Part shown: positions 1 through 6,189 of the stretch, one piece after another
How the letters are laid out: every line of letters begins with the position of its first letter
Position numbering within the stretch: the first letter of the stretch is position 1
The notes under the pieces: generated by a model
What the model was told of the DNA's origin: nothing
Databases searched by the model: none
What the model saw: the letters and a program-made list of their open reading frames with translations, nothing else
Position numbers and translations under genes: made by a program
Assembly (NCBI GenBank): GCA_004558185.1
Contig: SFDP01000035.1
Coordinates: forward strand, 1 to 30,565
Length of the DNA: 30,565 bases
Source: Lachnospiraceae bacterium
GTDB taxonomy: Bacteria; Bacillota; Clostridia; Lachnospirales; Lachnospiraceae
Direction: 5' to 3'

Positions 1-36
1 TAAGCCTATTATGCAAGAAAAAGCAACAAAAAGAAA

Positions 37-67
37 CCCCTATCCCCTCAAGATTGAGGGGCAGGGG
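37..67 (-). terminator. Hairpin terminator downstream of the XRE repressor
   Basis: CCCCT (37-41) pairs with AGGGG (63-67) and CCCCTCA (44-50) with TGAGGGG (55-61), around a 4-nt loop. Read on the minus strand the stem is followed by TTTCTTTTTG, so it fits an intrinsic terminator for the repressor gene that ends at 85. Confidence 0.6.
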
Positions 68-72
68 AGTTG

Positions 73-94
73 AATAGGCGGAGCCTATTTTTTA
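73..94 (+). terminator. Short hairpin terminator, plus strand
   Basis: AATAGGC (73-79) and GCCTATT (83-89) form a 7-bp stem with a 3-nt loop, followed by a T run. It probably ends a transcript entering from the left of the window. It overlaps the stop codon of the minus-strand repressor gene. Confidence 0.5.
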
Positions 95-465
95 TTGTTC
101 TCTTTGGCAATCCAGTAGGCATCGGTCAGAGCTTTATAAGCTCCTTCGATGGCATCTTCGCTTAATTCGCCGCCAGCGAACATACCGGTCACTTCGCTGA
201 CCAGTTCTTCAATATCTTTCGCTGCTTTTGCGCCGCCTTTTTCATGAGCTTCTACAACGTAGGTGCCGCTGCTTCCCAGCAGGTACTCAGTAGTAGTATT
301 CAGCGCATCCGCAATCTTCTGGATCGTGACCATATTGGATGGTTTACGGCTGCCAAGCTCATAATTCTGAATTGTGCGGGCGGTTACACCGGCCTTCTCT
401 GCAAGTTCTACCTGAGTTAAATTGGCTTCTGTTCTTTTTTCTTTCAACCTTTCTTTGAAGACCAT
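85..465 (-). CDS. XRE/Cro-family helix-turn-helix repressor
   Basis: This is a 126-aa protein when started at the ATG at 465, which has GAAAGAGG a few bases upstream. A longer in-frame reading to 528 runs through the promoter and operator region and is unlikely. Residues 1-65 form a lambda-Cro-type helix-turn-helix: LTQVELAEKAGVTARTIQNY is followed by GSRKPS and ALNTTTEYLLG. The C-terminal ~60 residues are acidic and lack the Ser/Lys S24 peptidase residues of LexA or CI, so RecA-stimulated self-cleavage is not expected. The gene faces dinB across a region full of CACGAA half-sites, so it most likely represses itself and dinB (inference). The inducer is unknown. Confidence 0.88.
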   Translation of the reverse strand: MVFKERLKEKRTEANLTQVELAEKAGVTARTIQNYELGSRKPSNMVTIQKIADALNTTTEYLLGSSGTYVVEAHEKGGAKAAKDIEELVSEVTGMFAGGELSEDAIEGAYKALTDAYWIAKENNKK

Positions 466-521
466 AGGAATACCTCTTTCTTTTTTGATGATGAACACGA
501 ACACTATTTCATAAAATACTA

Positions 522-550
522 TTGACACGAAAAACTGTACTTGCTATAAT
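522..550 (+). promoter_or_regulatory. Promoter of dinB
   Basis: TTGACA (522-527), a 17-bp spacer and TATAAT (545-550) match the sigma-A consensus exactly. The predicted start near 557 lies just left of the operator palindrome. A CACGAA half-site at 526-531 overlaps the -35 box. Confidence 0.75.
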
Positions 551-584
551 GACGATGAAAACACGAAATACAATTCGTGTAATT

Positions 585-613
585 ATAGTATCACAAGAAA
601 TGCTGTGTGTCAA
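585..613 (-). promoter_or_regulatory. Promoter of the XRE repressor (minus strand)
   Basis: On the minus strand TTGACA (613-608) is followed after 17 bp by TACTAT (590-585), and the overlapping TATAAT (587-582) is an alternative -10. Transcription would start near 577 and run left across the 561-580 palindrome. Confidence 0.55.
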
Positions 614-666
614 TGCGTTCGTGAAAAGTTGTTCGTGCTTTCACGAACGGAGAGGAGGAATACGGG

Positions 667-1731
667 ATGCAAAGAGTGATTCTTCATTGTGATATGAATA
701 ATTTCTATGCCTCTGTCGAGTGTATGCTGAACCCGGAACTGAAGAACAAGCCGATGGCAGCGTGCGGTTCTGTGGAGGAACGGCATGGCATCGTACTTGC
801 GAAGAACTATGCAGCAAAGGCGTTTGGCGTTTCCACGGGAGAGGCAATCTGGCAAGCAAAGCAGAAGTGCCAGGATCTTGTGATCGTGGAGCCGCACTAT
901 GAGCAATATATGAAGTTTTCAAAGCTGGCTCGTGAAATATACGGTCGCTATACCGATCAGATCGAGCCGTATGGGATGGACGAATGCTGGCTGGATGTGA
1001 CCGGAAGCGGCTGCATGGGAACCGGATTTGAAATCGCAGACGAGATTCGTAGAACCGTTAAGTTTGAATTGGGACTTACGATTTCCGCAGGAGTGAGCTT
1101 CAACAAGATTTTTGCCAAGCTTGGGTCGGATATGAAAAAGCCGGATGCGATTACCTGTATTGAAGCAGATTCGTTCCGGGAGAAGATTTGGTGTCTTCCT
1201 GCCTCTGACTTGCTTGGAGTCGGCAGAGCGACCGAGAAGATTCTGTCCGGTTATGGAATTCATACGATTGGAGAGCTTGCTGCAACATCGGATGATTTCT
1301 TGAAGTGCCGCCTTGGAAAGAATGGACTGGCGATTAAGAAGTATGCCAACGGACTGGATGATTCGCCGGTTATGTGTTCTGATTATGTCTCCCCGGTAAA
1401 AAGCATTGGGCACGGGATAACAACCATGCAGGATTTGGAAAATAACGCCGAAGTCTGGTGTGTCATGCTGGAGCTGGTGCAGGAAATCGGAACTAAGCTG
1501 CGAACGCATAAAAAGAAAGCAGGCGGAATTGCGATTTCCATCCGCAACAATGAGCTTTTCACGAAGGAGTGGCAGTGCCGGATTAGCATTCCGACACAAA
1601 GCCCTACCTATCTGGCGAAAACCGCATTTTCTTTGTTTGCAAAGAATTATCAGTGGGAACACCCGATTCGTTCGGTGACGGTTCGGGCAATCAATCTGTT
1701 TGAAGAGGATTATCATTGGCTGTACCCATGA
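667..1731 (+). CDS. dinB: Y-family DNA polymerase (DinB/Pol IV), probably C-terminally truncated
   Basis: This is a 354-aa translesion polymerase of the DinB/UmuC family, expected to copy damaged DNA. The ATG at 667 follows GGAGAGGAGG (649-658). Catalytic residues are visible: Asp9 in HCDMNNFYASVE, with Tyr14 at the usual steric-gate position, and Asp105-Glu106 in YGMDECWLD. The helix-hairpin-helix region near residues 180-205 (LLGVGRATEKIL) and most of the little-finger domain are present. The protein ends at DYHWLYP. Lachnospiraceae homologues as I recall them run about 60 residues further and end in a clamp-binding QLSLF-like motif that is absent here. Group II intron sequence starts within about 20 bases of the stop, so a deletion may have removed the tail. 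Whether the enzyme still works is uncertain. Confidence 0.85.
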   Translation: MQRVILHCDMNNFYASVECMLNPELKNKPMAACGSVEERHGIVLAKNYAAKAFGVSTGEAIWQAKQKCQDLVIVEPHYEQYMKFSKLAREIYGRYTDQIEPYGMDECWLDVTGSGCMGTGFEIADEIRRTVKFELGLTISAGVSFNKIFAKLGSDMKKPDAITCIEADSFREKIWCLPASDLLGVGRATEKILSGYGIHTIGELAATSDDFLKCRLGKNGLAIKKYANGLDDSPVMCSDYVSPVKSIGHGITTMQDLENNAEVWCVMLELVQEIGTKLRTHKKKAGGIAISIRNNELFTKEWQCRISIPTQSPTYLAKTAFSLFAKNYQWEHPIRSVTVRAINLFEEDYHWLYP

Positions 1732-1738
1732 TAGAGTG

Positions 1739-2263
1739 AGCATGCCAAAAGAATGTAAATGACGGCTACGTATATGTGGTGGATATGGACTTGGAAAAGT
1801 TCTTTGACACGGTATGCCAGAGTAAACTGATTGAGGTATTGTCACGAACCATCAAGGATACGGTAATCACTTGCAAGAATAAGAAAAGTGCAAATCACGC
1901 ACTGAATTTATTGCAGTATATCATGGCAAAACTGGATTTAAAGCTGCATCCAGTGAAAACAAAGATTGTATGTGGGACGGAAAAGAGGGATTTGACTTTC
2001 TCGGAATGCACCACAGAAGAATGACAACGGAAACACGCAAAGGACAACTGTACAAGGAAACGTATCAGTACCCAAGCAGAAAAACCATGAAGAAAATGAA
2101 AGCCGAAATCAAGAGGAATGTAAACAGACGAAGTCTGCTAGTTGCAAAGGAAGAGGATTTAATAAAGAATCTGAATCCGAAAATCACAGGATGGAAGAAT
2201 TATTATTCCACCAAGAGAAACGAAAAGTGCGGAAAAGGATTAAAGAAAATGGCTAGAGCATGA
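1739..2263 (+). pseudogene. Group II intron reverse transcriptase/maturase, decayed
   Basis: This is the remnant of an intron-encoded protein. The stretch at about 1750-1860 reads NDGYVYVVDMDLEKFFDTV, the conserved RT motif around the first catalytic aspartate, and continues to LSRTIKD. It then jumps directly to TVITCKNKKSANHALN, which normally follows the YADD box, so roughly a hundred codons including most of the catalytic palm are missing. A frameshift near 1990 moves the reading to the frame of FDFLGMHHRRM and the maturase X domain (LNPKITGWKNYYS, about 2170-2220). The N-terminal RT domain is absent. The element cannot be autonomous. Confidence 0.85.
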
Positions 2264-2288
2264 CGTAATGCTGTAGAAAGAAGAATGT

Positions 2289-2363
2289 CGGAAAACCGTG
2301 TGAGGGAGAACCTCATGCACGGTTTGATGAGGGGCGGATGAAAATTTCATCCGCCTACTCTAC
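2289..2363 (+). ncRNA. Group II intron domains V and VI with 3' intron end
   Basis: AAACCGTG (2292-2299) pairs with CACGGTTT (2317-2324), and TGAGG (2300-2304) with CCTCA (2310-2314), capped by GAGAA and with a TG dinucleotide bulge (2315-2316). This is the standard domain V shape. The catalytic AGC triad reads AAC here, so the usual G-U wobble is lost. A domain VI-like stem follows (GGCGGATGAAA against TTTCATCCGCC) and then CTACTCTAC, a typical 3' intron end at 2363. Confidence 0.78.
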
Positions 2364-2442
2364 CCTTGAAAATCTTATAACAAAGACCAACAAGGGCAAC
2401 AATGAAGATACAAAACTGAATCAAATCAGAGTATGTAATCAT
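2347..2442 (-). CDS. Small membrane peptide, type I toxin-like (putative holin-like toxin)
   Basis: This is a 31-aa peptide starting MITYSDLIQF, with one hydrophobic segment (about residues 8-22) and a basic tail around KIFKGR. The ATG at 2442 follows a perfect AAAGGAGGG. Its size and layout match the holin-like type I toxins that are common in Firmicutes, which insert into the membrane and are silenced by an antisense RNA. A consensus promoter (2531-2559) and a structured leader support expression. The last codons (GRVGG and stop) come from the 3' end of the group II intron, so the original C-terminus and the convergent antitoxin side have been replaced. An upstream in-frame extension to 2649 runs through the leader and is not believed. 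Toxicity is inferred. Confidence 0.68.
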   Translation of the reverse strand: MITYSDLIQFCIFIVALVGLCYKIFKGRVGG

Positions 2443-2449
2443 TGGCAAG

Positions 2450-2497
2450 CCCTCCTTTCTTTCGTCTGGAGGGTTAGCCCCTCCGATAAAAGAGGGT
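2450..2497 (-). promoter_or_regulatory. Leader hairpins that can hide the toxin ribosome binding site
   Basis: On the minus strand four complementary segments occur in order: ACCCTC (2497-2492), GGAGGGG (2484-2478), CCCTCC (2473-2468) and GGAGGG (2455-2450), the last being the Shine-Dalgarno sequence. Segment 3 can pair with segment 4 and close the site, or segment 2 with segment 3 and free it. This is read from base pairing only. Confidence 0.55.
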
Positions 2498-2530
2498 AAG
2501 CCGCCCGGCTCTCTGGTTTCCCATGCAGAT

Positions 2531-2559
2531 ATTATAGCAGTATCCGACATGGTTCGCAA
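2531..2559 (-). promoter_or_regulatory. Promoter of the 31-aa toxin gene
   Basis: On the minus strand TTGCGA (2559-2554) is followed by a 17-bp spacer and TATAAT (2536-2531). The predicted start near 2524 gives a leader of about 80 nt before the ATG at 2442. Confidence 0.68.
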
Positions 2560-2732
2560 TCTTAAATTTTCAAGGTGCAAGCTCCTGTAGTTCCTCCTGT
2601 GGTTTGGTTGTGTTTTGTTTGTTGATATTATAGTATCAAAATTAAGCACTAATTTCGATTTGCAAAATTAACAAAATTAAGCACTATTAATTGTCGAGAA
2701 TTTGTGCAGATTGTATTAAGCACTAATTTTCG

Positions 2733-2761
2733 TTGACTTTTAAGCACTAAGCATTTAAAAT
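2733..2761 (+). promoter_or_regulatory. Promoter of the RHH gene
   Basis: TTGACT (2733-2738), a 17-bp spacer and TAAAAT (2756-2761); a TATAAT at 2761-2766 overlaps but would give a 22-bp spacer. One repeat copy fills most of the spacer, a usual position for a repressor site. Confidence 0.55.
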
Positions 2762-2784
2762 ATAATCTGAAAGGGGTTGAAATT

Positions 2785-2994
2785 ATGGATAATATCGGAA
2801 TTAGCGAAGAAGAAAAGAAAGCTATTAAGAATAGAGAAGCTGTTAAAAAGTGTATGTCTAATAAAGATAGGTTAAATGTTATTTTGCCAGCAGGGACAAT
2901 AAAGAGAATAAATGATCTTGGATATGCTGGAAATAGTTTTGCAAGAGAATTGATCCTTGCGGAGTTGGAAAAGATTGAACGAATAAAAAAATAG
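2785..2994 (+). CDS. Ribbon-helix-helix (Arc/MetJ-type) small DNA-binding protein
   Basis: This is a 69-aa protein. The ATG at 2785 follows AAAGGGG. Residues 32-65 fit a ribbon-helix-helix fold: a short strand DRLNVILPAG with alternating residues, helix TIKRINDLGY, then a turn and helix SFARELILAELEKIE. The N-terminal 30 residues are charged (ISEEEKKAIKNREAVKK). Proteins of this fold bind repeated operators as dimers, and the five TTAAGCACTAA copies around the gene are the likely sites. The last copy lies just before hicA, so this protein may control hicAB as well as itself. It could also be a plasmid- or element-type copy or partition regulator. The fold assignment is by eye. Confidence 0.72.
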   Translation: MDNIGISEEEKKAIKNREAVKKCMSNKDRLNVILPAGTIKRINDLGYAGNSFARELILAELEKIERIKK

Positions 2995-3050
2995 AATTAA
3001 GCACTAATATCATACAATGATGGTATCAAAAGAAAGGAGATACCGAAGAC

Positions 3051-3299
3051 ATGGCAACTTTAGAGAAACTGATGCAGTCGATCATGAGCGGAACGCAAGA
3101 CCGCAACATAAAATTCTCAGACTTGCAGAAAATACTTGATGTGTTAGGCTTCCAGTGCAGAATAAAGGGAGACCATTTCATATACTGGAAAGATGGGATT
3201 GATGAAATAATAAACATTCAGCCGGACGGGAACAAGGCGAAGCCGTACCAAGTGAAACAGGTAAGAAATATTATTTTAAAATATGGATTGGAGGTATAG
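3051..3299 (+). CDS. hicA: HicA-family mRNA interferase toxin
   Basis: This is an 82-aa protein of the HicA family, small dsRBD-like ribonucleases that cut mRNA when not bound by HicB. The ATG at 3051 follows AAAGGAG. The core carries the family pattern: DLQKILDVLGF, then GDHFIYW with the expected catalytic histidine at residue 42, and a C-terminal VKQVRNIILKYGL helix. It is somewhat longer than the shortest HicA proteins because of a 20-residue N-terminal extension. hicB follows three bases after the stop, and the hicB ribosome binding site lies in the last codons of hicA. An RHH operator-like repeat lies 44 bases upstream of the start. Confidence 0.87.
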   Translation: MATLEKLMQSIMSGTQDRNIKFSDLQKILDVLGFQCRIKGDHFIYWKDGIDEIINIQPDGNKAKPYQVKQVRNIILKYGLEV

Positions 3300-3302
3300 T
3301 AT

Positions 3303-3512
3303 ATGCATAAATACGAGAGAATCATATATTGGTCAGAAGCAGATCAAAAGTTTATTGTCGAGGTTCCTGAGCTTGCCGGGTGTATGGCAGACGGAGCAAC
3401 AGCGATCGAAGCGCTGGAGCATGTAGAAGTAATTATATCCGAATGGCTCGAAACTGCCGAAGAATTAGGGCGTGAGATCCCGGAGCCGAAAGGAAAATTG
3501 ATGTACGCATAA
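3303..3512 (+). CDS. hicB: HicB-family antitoxin
   Basis: This is a 69-aa protein with the HicB RNase H-like partial fold: IIYWSEADQKFIVEVPELAGCMADGATAIEALEHVE is the typical pattern (quoted here only to name residues 7-42; key parts are VEVPELAGC and GATAIEAL). It ends in EIPEPKGKLMYA and has no added DNA-binding domain, unlike longer HicB proteins. It should bind HicA and block its active site. Autoregulation would then need another protein, and the RHH protein two genes upstream is a candidate (inference). GGAGG at 3289-3293 is its ribosome binding site. A terminator follows 16 bases after the stop. Confidence 0.87.
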   Translation: MHKYERIIYWSEADQKFIVEVPELAGCMADGATAIEALEHVEVIISEWLETAEELGREIPEPKGKLMYA

Positions 3513-3528
3513 GAGTTAAGCAAGAGAG

Positions 3529-3553
3529 CCGCCAGCAATGGCGGTTTTTCTTT
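3529..3553 (+). terminator. Intrinsic terminator of hicAB
   Basis: CCGCCA (3529-3534) pairs with TGGCGG (3539-3544) over a GCAA tetraloop, followed by TTTTTCTTTT. Confidence 0.85.
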
Positions 3554-3565
3554 TCGGCAAAATAT

Positions 3566-3614
3566 AATTTCCTGTCAGTATATTAGAATTTCCCGGCAGT
3601 AAATACGCATTTCC
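3566..3614. repeat. Degenerate 21-bp tandem repeat
   Basis: Units begin at 3566 (AATTTCCTGTCAGTATAT), 3587 (AATTTCCCGGCAGTAAAT) and 3608 (CATTTCC, then diverged), at a constant 21-bp period. The gap between hicB and the maltodextrin operon (3513-3879) otherwise holds only the hicAB terminator and the operators at 3791-3847. I see no gene in it. Confidence 0.5.
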
Positions 3615-3790
3615 AGAGAGGAAAACAAAGAGATAGTCATTGTAAAAGTCATACAATATGGATAACAGGAAAAATGGTATAGATTTTATATGCAATATAC
3701 ACAAAAAATATTTATCAATATGAGATAAGATATACAAATTTACAAATAAGATATTGCTAAATGGATTAGAACGTGATAAGTTATATTTAC

Positions 3791-3847
3791 GGGAACGTTA
3801 CCGGTATAGAAAATAAAGAAGGTAACGATACCAGTGGAAACGTTACC
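3791..3847. promoter_or_regulatory. Three LacI/MalR-type operators
   Basis: GGGAACGTTACC (3791-3802), GGTAACGATACC (3821-3832) and GGAAACGTTACC (3836-3847) share a GGnAACGnTACC palindrome, with centres 30 and 15 bp apart, all before the binding-protein gene. The LacI-family regulator at the end of the operon is the natural binder. The matching promoter is not clear; TTGCTA (3754-3759)-17-TAAGTT (3777-3782) is the best weak candidate. Confidence 0.82.
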
Positions 3848-3879
3848 AAAACATTTACACACAAAGGGAGGAAAAAAGA

Positions 3880-5196
3880 ATGAAAAAGAGATCAGTTAGA
3901 TTGATGTTATGTGCAAGTATGCTGGCAGCAACCCTTGCCGGCTGTGGTGGTAAGACGGCAGAAACACCTGCAGCAGAGGCAACAGCAGAAACACCTTCTG
4001 CAGAAGGTGGGAAGGTTTACTGGTTAAACTTTAAACCGGAAGCAGACGAAGCATTGCAGCAGATTGCAGCTTCTTACACAGAACAGACCGGTGTTAGTGT
4101 TAAAGTTGTAACAGCAGCATCCGGAAATTATGAATCGACCTTAACAGCAGAAATGGATAAATCCAATGCACCTACCCTTTTCGTTGTTGGTAACCAGGCG
4201 GCTGTGAACACATGGGGTGACTACTGCTTAGATTTAAAGGGAACGGATATTTACAATGAATTAACAACAGATGATTTTACATTATATGATGAAAACGGAA
4301 AAGCTTGCTCTATCGGATATTGCTACGAAAGCTTTGGTATCATCACAAATAAGAAACTTCTTGCAGAAGCCGGATACTCTTTAGAAGATATTACAGACTT
4401 TGATTCTTTAAAGAAGATTGCTGATGATATTCACGCACGTAGTGCTGAACTTGGATTCGATGCATTTACATCTTCCGGTATGGATGATTCTTCTTCCTGG
4501 AGATTCTCCGGGCACTTAGCAAATATGCCTTTATACTACGAAGCAAAAGCTGACAACTGGACAGAATGTCCTGCAGAAATCAAAGGTACATACCTTGATT
4601 TATACAAAAATATTTGGGATCTATACATCACAGATGCAAAAGCAGATCCTGCAACACTTGCAACAGGTGGTTTTGATGCAGAAGCAGAATTCAAGAACGG
4701 TGAAGCGGTATTCTTCCAGAATGGTACATGGGAATACGGTGCTTTAAGCGAAGCCTGGACAGATGATGATTTAGCTATGATTCCTATTTATTGTGGTGCT
4801 GAAGGAGAAGAGAAAGCAGGTCTTTGCTCCGGTACGGAAAACTGCTGGGCAGTAAATAAAAATGCTTCTGAAGCAGATATCAAAGCAACCATCGACTTTA
4901 TGACATGGCTTGTTACTTCTGAAGAAGGAACAAAGATGATGGCTGAACAGTTTGGTGAAATTCCTTATAAAAACGCAGCCGAAAATCCTAATGTATTCTT
5001 TAAATATGCAAAACAGTATATCGACGAAGGAAAATACGTTGTAGATTGGACATTTAACTATACTCCAAACGTAAATGACTGGAGAGCAGGTGTAGTTGCA
5101 GCTATGAACCAGTACAATGCAGGCGGTTCTTGGGACAACGTTGTTACAGCATTTGTAGCAGGTTGGGCAACACAGTACAAAGCAGCAAACGAATAA
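3880..5196 (+). CDS. Maltodextrin-type ABC transporter solute-binding lipoprotein
   Basis: This is a 438-aa extracellular sugar-binding protein (family 1, MalE/MalX-like), anchored as a lipoprotein. It has a lipoprotein signal with n-region KKRSVR, a hydrophobic core and a lipobox LAGC at about residues 19-22. A short Ala/Glu/Thr-rich linker follows. The mature part has the usual pattern of the family: VYWLNFKPEADEALQQIA at the start, PTLFVVGNQ, an AVFFQNGTWEYG ligand region, ENCWAVNK and DFMTWL. The ATG follows AAAGGGAGG. It is the first gene of the operon behind three MalR-type operators. A hairpin terminator after it should raise its level over the permeases. Maltodextrin as ligand is inferred from malQ in the operon. 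Confidence 0.88.
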   Translation: MKKRSVRLMLCASMLAATLAGCGGKTAETPAAEATAETPSAEGGKVYWLNFKPEADEALQQIAASYTEQTGVSVKVVTAASGNYESTLTAEMDKSNAPTLFVVGNQAAVNTWGDYCLDLKGTDIYNELTTDDFTLYDENGKACSIGYCYESFGIITNKKLLAEAGYSLEDITDFDSLKKIADDIHARSAELGFDAFTSSGMDDSSSWRFSGHLANMPLYYEAKADNWTECPAEIKGTYLDLYKNIWDLYITDAKADPATLATGGFDAEAEFKNGEAVFFQNGTWEYGALSEAWTDDDLAMIPIYCGAEGEEKAGLCSGTENCWAVNKNASEADIKATIDFMTWLVTSEEGTKMMAEQFGEIPYKNAAENPNVFFKYAKQYIDEGKYVVDWTFNYTPNVNDWRAGVVAAMNQYNAGGSWDNVVTAFVAGWATQYKAANE

Positions 5197-5217
5197 GAGT
5201 TTAAACAAAAGTATATA

Positions 5218-5248
5218 GGGGGCGAGATAAAGCTCGTCCCCGTTTTTT
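5218..5248 (+). terminator. Partial terminator inside the maltodextrin operon
   Basis: GGGGGCGAG (5218-5226) pairs with CTCGTCCCC (5233-5241), nine pairs including one G-U, followed by G and six Ts. It lies between the binding-protein and permease genes and probably gives partial read-through. Confidence 0.85.
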
Positions 5249-5268
5249 ATCTATAAGGGTTACAGAAT

Positions 5269-6189
5269 ATGAAAAATAAGAAAAAGAATAAAATAAAAAC
5301 TACAAATTCTTCCATGGTCACAAGACCTATAGCAAAATGTTTCCCCATATTTTTATTGCCTATAACCATAGCATTTATGATTGGATTTGTTTATCCATTC
5401 CTGAAAGGCTTATATTTATCCTTTTGTTCTTTTACAACTACAAGCGATGCCCAGTTTATCGGTGTTTCAAATTATTTAAAAGCGCTGAAGGATGCAACTT
5501 TTGTTCATGCATTTGGATTTACAACACTATATACCGTTGTATCCTTAACGTTAGTAAATGTAATCGCATTCTTCCTGGCGTTTCTTTTAACGCAGGGGAT
5601 CAAAGGAACCAATATTTTCCGTACCGTTTTCTTTATGCCTAACTTAATTGGCGGTATTGTGCTTGGTTATATTTGGAGCATGATCTTTGATGGTATATTA
5701 GGGCGTTATGGAACCAGTATTTTATTAGAAACGAAATATGGCTTCTGGGGACTGATTATTTTAATGTGCTGGCAGCAGATTGGCTATATGATGATTATTT
5801 ATATAGCCGGAATTCAGTCTATTTCAGAAGATATGATAGAAGCAGCGTGTATTGACGGTGCTACAAAAATGCAAACCTTGTTTAAAGTAACGTTGCCAAA
5901 CTTAATGCCATCCGTTACTATTTGTTTATTCCTTTCTCTCACAAACGGATTTAAATTATTTGACCAGAACCTGGCATTAACCGGTGGTCAACCATTTAAC
6001 TGGCAGGCAGATGGAACAGTGGTGAAAACAACAGAAATGTTGGCCTTAAACATTTTCAATACCTTCTATGGACAGTCATCCTCAGCCAGAGGTGTTGCAC
6101 AGGCGAAAGCTGTTCTCTTCTTTATTTTAGTAGCAGCAATCTCATTGATTCAGTTATATGCAACAAAGAATAAGGAGGTACAGCAGTAA
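5269..6189 (+). CDS. Sugar ABC transporter permease (MalF-like)
   Basis: This is a 306-aa inner-membrane permease with about six transmembrane segments. The basic N-terminus (KNKKKNKIK) is cytoplasmic, and the first segment starts near residue 28 (FPIFLLPITIAFMIGFVYPF). The EAA loop that contacts the ATPase is visible near residue 200 as EAACIDGATKMQTLFKVTLP. AAGGG lies before the ATG, a moderate ribosome binding site. The stop overlaps the next start by one base (TAATG), so the two permeases are translationally coupled and should form the heterodimeric channel. No ATPase gene is present in the operon, so a shared MsmK/MalK-type ATPase encoded elsewhere is expected (known for sugar importers of Firmicutes). 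Confidence 0.88.
   Translation: MKNKKKNKIKTTNSSMVTRPIAKCFPIFLLPITIAFMIGFVYPFLKGLYLSFCSFTTTSDAQFIGVSNYLKALKDATFVHAFGFTTLYTVVSLTLVNVIAFFLAFLLTQGIKGTNIFRTVFFMPNLIGGIVLGYIWSMIFDGILGRYGTSILLETKYGFWGLIILMCWQQIGYMMIIYIAGIQSISEDMIEAACIDGATKMQTLFKVTLPNLMPSVTICLFLSLTNGFKLFDQNLALTGGQPFNWQADGTVVKTTEMLALNIFNTFYGQSSSARGVAQAKAVLFFILVAAISLIQLYATKNKEVQQ

Larger units (their letters stand above)
496..648. promoter_or_regulatory. Operator cluster of CACGAA/TTCGTG half-sites
   Basis: There are seven half-sites: CACGAA at 496, 526, 562 and 642, and TTCGTG at 574, 618 and 632. Two pairs form palindromes: ACACGAA-N6-TTCGTGT (561-580) and GTTCGTG-N4-CACGAAC (631-648). The first lies between the two facing promoters, and the second lies just before the dinB ribosome binding site. 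The adjacent XRE protein is the obvious candidate binder. Confidence 0.7.
2642..3007. repeat. Five copies of TTAAGCACTAA around the RHH gene
   Basis: Copies start at 2642, 2677 (last base differs), 2716, 2740 and 2997, all in the same orientation. Four lie upstream of the small RHH gene and one lies between it and hicA. The copy at 2740-2750 sits in the spacer of the RHH promoter, and the copy at 2997-3007 sits just upstream of a TACAAT -10-like box (3013-3018) before hicA. They look like operators of the RHH protein. An iteron-like role is an alternative. Confidence 0.82.

Noticed and set aside
919..1845. 308-aa open frame on the minus strand across dinB
   Set aside because: It mirrors the dinB coding frame, has no ribosome binding site, and its translation shows no domain; dinB motifs on the plus strand explain the openness.
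2443..2649. N-terminal extension of the 31-aa toxin to a 100-aa protein
   Set aside because: It would run through the promoter (2531-2559) and hairpin leader; the internal ATG at 2442 has a perfect ribosome binding site and starts the family-like peptide.
3516..3737. 73-aa minus-strand frame with a repeated LPGN/LTGN pattern
   Set aside because: No ribosome binding site seen and the pattern is simply the 21-bp DNA repeat read in frame; treated as non-coding.
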